From Serratia liquefaciens (GTDB lineage Bacteria; Pseudomonadota; Gammaproteobacteria; Enterobacterales; Enterobacteriaceae), in contig JAAXZN010000059.1 of assembly GCA_012719855.1 (NCBI GenBank), positions 1 through 64,000 on the forward strand: DNA of 64,000 nucleotides, written 5' to 3'. The notes under the pieces were generated by a model, which ran no database searches, was not told the origin of the DNA, and worked only from the letters and a program-made list of their open reading frames with translations. Shown here one piece after another: positions 60,043 to 64,000 of the stretch (position 1 is its first letter; each line of letters starts with the position of its first letter). The position numbers and the translations under genes were made by a program.

Positions 60043-60630
60043 ATGAGCCAGCCAAGAGTTTCCGATCACCCGATTGATGCGCAGTTTATTGAACGTTGGT
60101 CGCCGCGTGCGCTGGCGAATGATCCTATCGACGATACGACCCTGTTGAGCTTCTTCGAAGCGGCACGCTGGTCGCCTTCGGCTTACAACATTCAGCCGTG
60201 GCGTTTTGCTTACAGCAAGCACGGCTCGGCCAGTTGGGACAGCTACCTGGATTTCCTGATTGAATTCAACCGCGGCTGGGCGCAGCACGCTTCGGCGCTG
60301 GTGGTAATCATTTCGAAAACGACCAGCCTGAACGGCGAGAAGGAAGTGGATAACCCAAGCCATTCCTTTGATACCGGCGCCGCCTGGGCCAATCTGGCGC
60401 TGCAGGCGCATCTGAAAGGCTGGCTGACCCACTGCATGGGCGGCGTTCACCACGATAAAATCAAGGCTGCGCTCAACCTGCCGGATAACTATCAGGTGCA
60501 CGGCATGGTGGCGATCGGCAAGGCGGGCGACAAATCCCTGCTGCCAGAATTCCTGCAGCAAAAAGAGATCCCTTCAGGGCGTTTGCCGCTGGAGCAGACG
60601 GTGGTGGAAGGGCTGAACTTTACCCTGTAA
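60043..60630 (+). CDS. Nitroreductase family protein
   Basis: 195 residues from the ATG at 60043 (GAGAGATG upstream); ATGs at 60028 and 60037 are alternatives. FMN-binding features are seen: RWSPRALANDPI near residue 18, FEAARWSPSAYNIQPWRF near 37-54 and GVHHDKIKAAL. The family catalyses NAD(P)H-dependent reduction of nitro compounds, quinones or flavins. It ends at a strong terminator. Its neighbours (flavodoxin-like reductase, LysR) suggest a small electrophile-detoxification group. Confidence 0.86.
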   Translation: MSQPRVSDHPIDAQFIERWSPRALANDPIDDTTLLSFFEAARWSPSAYNIQPWRFAYSKHGSASWDSYLDFLIEFNRGWAQHASALVVIISKTTSLNGEKEVDNPSHSFDTGAAWANLALQAHLKGWLTHCMGGVHHDKIKAALNLPDNYQVHGMVAIGKAGDKSLLPEFLQQKEIPSGRLPLEQTVVEGLNFTL

Positions 60631-60651
60631 TCGCCCCGTCAGATCAATCAG

Positions 60652-60682
60652 CCCGCAAGGTTTCTCCTTTGCGGGTTTTTTT
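60652..60682 (+). terminator. Rho-independent terminator after the nitroreductase gene
   Basis: CCCGCAA (60652-60658) pairs with TTGCGGG (60669-60675), followed by seven Ts. Confidence 0.85.
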
Positions 60683-60735
60683 ATGCCCGCGAAGAGCGGA
60701 TAAAACTTTGTGAGTATGTCCATCAGCAGGACGTT

Positions 60736-60759
60736 CGCTATATAATATTTTATATAGCG
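60736..60759. promoter_or_regulatory. 24-bp palindrome overlapping a -10-like sequence
   Basis: CGCTATATAA (60736-60745) is the exact reverse complement of TTATATAGCG (60750-60759), with a TATT centre. TATAAT at 60741-60746 could be the -10 box of the YghW-like gene, which starts 26 bases after the palindrome. A repressor bound here would block that promoter. The binding protein is unknown. Confidence 0.55.
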
Positions 60760-60784
60760 ATTTTTGAACGATGGGGAAAAGCAT

Positions 60785-61072
60785 ATGGACAATCACTTCG
60801 GTAAGGGGCTGATGGCCGGGTTAGCCGCGCAGGACGCCAAGCCGGCTGCGCAACTGTCCCGTTTCTGCTGTGATTACAAGCGGGGTTTCGTATTGGGGTA
60901 TGCTCATCATCTGGCGGAAAGCCTGGGTGACGAAAATCAGGCTGCGTTCGAGGCCGGGCTGCTCTGCCGGGCCTACGATCTCAACGGCGAGATGATGAGC
61001 GAGTTTTTCTCTGGTGGCAGCAACCGCCTGGCCGAAAAATTTTTTTGCGCAGGCTACAACCGGGAAGGGTAA
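60785..61072 (+). CDS. yghW: DUF2623 family protein YghW
   Basis: 95 residues from the ATG at 60785 (GGGGAAAA upstream). It matches E. coli YghW over its whole length: DNHFGKGLMAGL at the start, CDYKRGFVLGYAH in the middle and the C-terminal AGYNREG. There is no signal peptide or membrane segment. The function of DUF2623 is unknown. It is a single-gene unit behind a palindromic promoter. Confidence 0.85.
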   Translation: MDNHFGKGLMAGLAAQDAKPAAQLSRFCCDYKRGFVLGYAHHLAESLGDENQAAFEAGLLCRAYDLNGEMMSEFFSGGSNRLAEKFFCAGYNREG

Positions 61073-61105
61073 AGTTAACCACCGTCATGCAGCGACCTGC
61101 GTGGT

Positions 61106-61675
61106 TCAGGCCTTGTTCATCACCACCACCAAATAGATGCAGAGTTCGGCGCTCTCATTCTTGAACACGCAGTCGGTCGGGGGGCCAAGTTCCAGGCAAT
61201 CGCCCTGGCCCATTTCGTGGCGAGTTTCGCCTTCCTGAAACACCAGCGAGCCGGACAAAACCCAGATCAATTGCCGCATAAAGGCATAGGCCGAAGCCGG
61301 CATGGGGATCGCCGCCCCGGCGGGCAGTTCAATGCGCACCAGATCGAGCGGCATATCCGACTGCGGCGACACATGGCGACGGACATAGCCGCTGTCGGGA
61401 TCGACCCACAGCGGCTGGTCCTGCTTACGCATCAGCCGACCTTCCTGCGTTTCCGCCCTGGCGATCAGTTTGGACATGCTAAGGCCGAACGCGCCGGAAA
61501 GCCGCCCCAGCAACATCGCCGTTGGGCTACTGTCGCCACGTTCAATTTTGTGCACCATCGCGCGTGAAACACCGGCCCGTTCCGCCAGATCGGACAGCGA
61601 CCAATGGCGTGCCTCACGTTCGATGCGGATCCTCGCGCCGATGCGCTGATTTAGGTTGTCTAATTTATTATCCAT
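61106..61675 (-). CDS. XRE-family regulator with C-terminal cupin domain
   Basis: 189 residues from the ATG at 61675; upstream in-frame codons overlap the divergent promoter. The HTH (about 10-65) reads LSDLAERAGVSRAMVHKIERGDSSPTA (split), and a cupin sensor domain lies at about 105-185 (VLSGSLVFQEGETRHEMGQGDCLELGP, split). It is divergent from mddA with a 39-base gap, a layout typical of a regulator of the adjacent acetyltransferase and transporter. The ligand is unknown. Confidence 0.86.
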   Translation of the reverse strand: MDNKLDNLNQRIGARIRIEREARHWSLSDLAERAGVSRAMVHKIERGDSSPTAMLLGRLSGAFGLSMSKLIARAETQEGRLMRKQDQPLWVDPDSGYVRRHVSPQSDMPLDLVRIELPAGAAIPMPASAYAFMRQLIWVLSGSLVFQEGETRHEMGQGDCLELGPPTDCVFKNESAELCIYLVVVMNKA

Positions 61676-61714
61676 ATCGTAGTATGATAGTAGACGGTCA
61701 ACCAAGAGGTCAAC

Positions 61715-62233
61715 ATGCTTATCCGTAACGCGACTATAACCGATAGCGCAGGCATCGCCGCTATCTATAACGACGCCGTGCTGAACACCACGGCAATCTG
61801 GAATGAACTTAGCGTCGACGAGGCAAACCGCGCCGCGTGGATAACAGAACGGCAGGGGATGGGCTATCCGGTGCTGGTGGCGATTGACGCTGCGGGTGAG
61901 GTGATGGGCTATGCCTCATTTGGTGATTGGCGGGCGTGGGACGGCTATCGACACACCGTCGAGCATTCGGTGTATGTTCGGCGAGACAGCCGCGGCGGCG
62001 GGGTAGGTAAAACGCTGCTGATTGCGCTGATTGAGCAGGCGCGGGCGATCGGCAAACACGTGATGGTGGCGGGCATTGAGTCCGGCAACCACGCGTCTGT
62101 GCAGTTACACATTAATCTGGGCTTCGAGATGGTCGGCCGTATGAGCGAAGTGGGTGCCAAGTTCGGCAAATGGCTGGATTTGACCTTCCTGCAGCTGAAA
62201 CTCGACGACGCCAGCGCACCGCCGAAGCGTTAA
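61715..62233 (+). CDS. mddA: L-amino acid N-acyltransferase MddA-like (GNAT)
   Basis: 172 residues, close to E. coli MddA/YncA: AAIYNDAVLNTTAIWNE, GYASFGDWRAWDGYRHTVEHSVY (split), the acetyl-CoA loop RGGGVGKTLL near 95 and KHVMVAGIES. It acetylates methionine analogues such as methionine sulfone or sulfoximine, and phosphinothricin-like compounds. It is divergent from an XRE-cupin regulator and followed 25 bases later by a small transporter gene. Confidence 0.85.
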   Translation: MLIRNATITDSAGIAAIYNDAVLNTTAIWNELSVDEANRAAWITERQGMGYPVLVAIDAAGEVMGYASFGDWRAWDGYRHTVEHSVYVRRDSRGGGVGKTLLIALIEQARAIGKHVMVAGIESGNHASVQLHINLGFEMVGRMSEVGAKFGKWLDLTFLQLKLDDASAPPKR

Positions 62234-62258
62234 TGGCACTGCTAAAACCGAGATCGCT

Positions 62259-62702
62259 ATGAATATCATGCTATTGCTGCTGGTGGCCGCCGGGATCAGC
62301 CTGGTCATTCAGAACCTGTTGATGGTGCGTATCACCGAAAGCGTGTCGACGGTGCTGATTACGCTGGTGATCAACTCCAGCGTCGGTCTGGTGTTATTGA
62401 TGGGGCTGCTGTTTGCCAAAAACGGCGTAGCTGCCCTGGCCGAAGTCACGGGTTCCCTGCGGCTGTGGATGTTGTTGCCTGGCTTATTGGGATCTTTTTT
62501 TGTCTTTTCCGGCATTTTGGGTTACCAAAAGCTGGGGGCGGCAACCACCATTGCCGTGTTGGTGGCCAGCCAGTTGGTGGCGGGATTGATGGCCGATATT
62601 TATAAGGCCGGGCCGGCGGCAATGCGTGAAAATTTGCCCGCGCTGCTGGGGGCCGTGTTGCTGGTGATTGGCGCTTTCCTGGTGGCCAGAAGAAGTTTTT
62701 AA
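62259..62702 (+). CDS. YdcZ-like (DUF606) small DMT transporter
   Basis: 147 residues with five hydrophobic segments and little else, matching the half-size DMT_YdcZ family. Typical segments are the N-terminal helix followed by NLLMVRITESVS, and GYQKLGAATTIAVLVASQL near residue 90. It would need to dimerise to form a transporter. Coupling to mddA suggests export of the same toxic amino acid analogue. It ends at a bidirectional terminator. Confidence 0.78.
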   Translation: MNIMLLLLVAAGISLVIQNLLMVRITESVSTVLITLVINSSVGLVLLMGLLFAKNGVAALAEVTGSLRLWMLLPGLLGSFFVFSGILGYQKLGAATTIAVLVASQLVAGLMADIYKAGPAAMRENLPALLGAVLLVIGAFLVARRSF

Positions 62703-62712
62703 AGCCTAAAGA

Positions 62713-62748
62713 GCCCGTCGGGCTTTCCCCCGAACGGGCCTGTTTTTT
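62713..62748. terminator. Terminator between the YdcZ-like and FepA-like genes
   Basis: GCCCGT (62713-62718) pairs with ACGGGC (62734-62739), followed by TTTTTT at 62743-62748. It serves the rightward operon and may also stop the converging receptor gene. Confidence 0.7.
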
Positions 62749-62754
62749 ATTCGA

Positions 62755-64000
62755 TCAGAATGACAGGGTCATACCGGCGTAATACGCGCGCCCAGGTTCG
62801 TTGTAAGTCGATGCCCCTTGGTTCTCGCGGTACAGCTGTTTGTCGAACAGGTTGCTGATACCGGCATTCAGGCGCAGATCCTTGGTCAGATCGTAATTCA
62901 CGCCAACCGCGGCCACGGTGTAAGCTCCCACCTCATTGGTCGCCAGCGAACCGACTTCATTACGGCTTTCGGCATATTCACGTGGCTTTTGACGCCCATA
63001 GAATGTCCAGGTGAGGTTGGTCGAGAGTTTGTCGGTCACCTGATAATCCAGCATGGTGTTAACGGTGTATTTCGGGATCACGGAAAGCGGATTTCCGGTA
63101 TCCTTGTTCTCCGACGTGATCATATAGGTCGCGTTGGTACGCCAATTCAGCCGGTCTTTCACTACCGGGATCACCAGGTTGCCTTCAAGCCCTTCCACCA
63201 CCGCCTTGCCGCCGTTTTCCCAACGCAGAATGTTGTAGCCATTAGAGGCGTAGCCCACCAGATCGGTCCCGGAAACGATTTTGTTTTTATAATCGTTGCG
63301 GAAATAGGTGATGCCGGCGTTGAACCCTTCATAAGTGAACTCCAGGCCGACCTCTTTGTTGATGCTGACTTCCGGATCCAAATCCGCATTGCCCATCAGG
63401 TAGCAGCTCCCTGTCGCAATGTTGTTCGGGCAGCCGTTGCCGCGGGTGGCAAGCAGATAGCCTTCACTGGACTGGTACAGGTTGGGGGCTTTGAAGACGC
63501 GGGCGATCCCGGCTTTCAGTTTGAAATGGTCGCCAAGTTCCTGCGAGGCATTCAGGCTTGGGCTCCAGTTGCTGCCGAATTTGCTGTGATAATCAAAACG
63601 CATACCGGGGATCAGCAGGGTGCCGGGCACCACTTCGATATTATCTTCGAAGTACAGGGCGCTGAGTTCGGCGCTGTTTTTGGCGCTGCGCCCGGAAGGA
63701 TCGCCGGAAATATCGCCGATGGTGACGCCGCTGGCGTCGGTGACCTGCATGGAAGCCGGATCGTCGAGCTGCTCACGGTTCCACTCGGCCCCCAGGGTCA
63801 TGGTTTGTTCGAGCCACAGGTTGAGCGGCAGCGTCAATTCACCGGTGGTTCTGACATTTTTCAGCCGGCTGGTGTTGAATTGATCGCTGTTGATCATCCC
63901 CTCTACGCGCCCGGTTGAACCTTCCTGAAGGCGGGTATTGTTGGTTTTTTCGTAGTAAACGCCGACGCGTGACTGGCCCCAATCCCAGATGCCGTTATGG
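62755..64000 (-). CDS. TonB-dependent siderophore receptor, FepA-like (partial, 5' end outside window)
   Basis: The frame runs to the right window edge, giving the C-terminal 414 or so residues; the plug domain and TonB box are not in view. The beta-barrel part resembles FepA: WGQSRVGVYYEKTNNTR near the open end, alternating strands with loops, one loop with two Cys (NGCPNNIATGSC), and the end TYNEPGRAYYAGMTLSF with terminal Phe. It imports a catecholate-type ferric siderophore across the outer membrane. The usual ferric-uptake partners are not in the window. Fur control would be expected upstream. Confidence 0.85.
   Translation of the reverse strand, partial: HNGIWDWGQSRVGVYYEKTNNTRLQEGSTGRVEGMINSDQFNTSRLKNVRTTGELTLPLNLWLEQTMTLGAEWNREQLDDPASMQVTDASGVTIGDISGDPSGRSAKNSAELSALYFEDNIEVVPGTLLIPGMRFDYHSKFGSNWSPSLNASQELGDHFKLKAGIARVFKAPNLYQSSEGYLLATRGNGCPNNIATGSCYLMGNADLDPEVSINKEVGLEFTYEGFNAGITYFRNDYKNKIVSGTDLVGYASNGYNILRWENGGKAVVEGLEGNLVIPVVKDRLNWRTNATYMITSENKDTGNPLSVIPKYTVNTMLDYQVTDKLSTNLTWTFYGRQKPREYAESRNEVGSLATNEVGAYTVAAVGVNYDLTKDLRLNAGISNLFDKQLYRENQGASTYNEPGRAYYAGMTLSF

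Noticed and set aside
62818..63918. 366-codon frame opposite the FepA-like receptor
   Set aside because: The minus-strand frame carries the FepA-type strands and terminal Phe and continues beyond the window; the plus frame shows nothing recognisable.

Overview
The window looks like chromosomal DNA of an enterobacterium, most likely Serratia or a close relative. The core genes are G+C-rich. Several proteins (SotB, MddA, YghW, CitCDEFXG, LacZ, Agp, KatG, AlkB) closely resemble the E. coli proteins as I remember them, but the gene order differs. The assignment rests on gene content and composition; no database search was run.

Layout. 1-2480: accessory DNA left of a first tRNA-Asn (tail of a probable IS200/IS605 transposase, an Old Yellow Enzyme reductase, a divergent LysR regulator). 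2489-2564: tRNA-Asn. 3055-8121: branched-chain amino acid importer livKHMGF, then a 2OG-Fe hydroxylase gene on the other strand. 8852-12351: LacI-type repressor divergent from a Gfo/Idh/MocA dehydrogenase and a TIM-barrel isomerase, with two identical 14-bp palindromes between them. 12513-18376: sotB, a second MFS carrier, and an operon of an alpha/beta hydrolase, a DoxX protein and an MFS_3 exporter. 18501-20699: katG.

20850-30343 is an A+T-rich accessory island ending at a second, identical tRNA-Asn. It holds an Avs-like STAND NTPase, a Shedu nuclease, a catalytic-domain-only tyrosine recombinase, a DUF4365 putative nuclease and a ComB-like protein. Whole or half copies of a roughly 69-bp repeat lie between each pair of genes. 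The recombinase gene sits between a left half and a right half of that repeat, and its start codon lies inside a perfect 14-bp stem. The island therefore looks like an array of one-gene defence cassettes. This is the most interesting part of the window.

30533-47296: lacZ; a citrate fermentation locus (orphan CitB/DpiA regulator, citCDEFXG, citT); agp with an ideal CRP site; a phosphopantetheinyl transferase; rarD; alkB; a LysR regulator; an alanyl-tRNA editing protein; and a small Cys-rich secreted protein. 47472-54763: a six-gene operon of a dipeptide-type ABC importer, a luciferase-like flavin monooxygenase and a two-part CMD/AhpD protein. 55022-58170: LPS genes (WaaZ-like, O-antigen ligase, GT9). 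58317-62702: small redox, regulator and acetyltransferase genes (flavodoxin-type reductase with LysR, nitroreductase, YghW, XRE-cupin regulator with MddA and a YdcZ transporter). 62755-64000: 3' part of a FepA-like receptor cut by the window edge.
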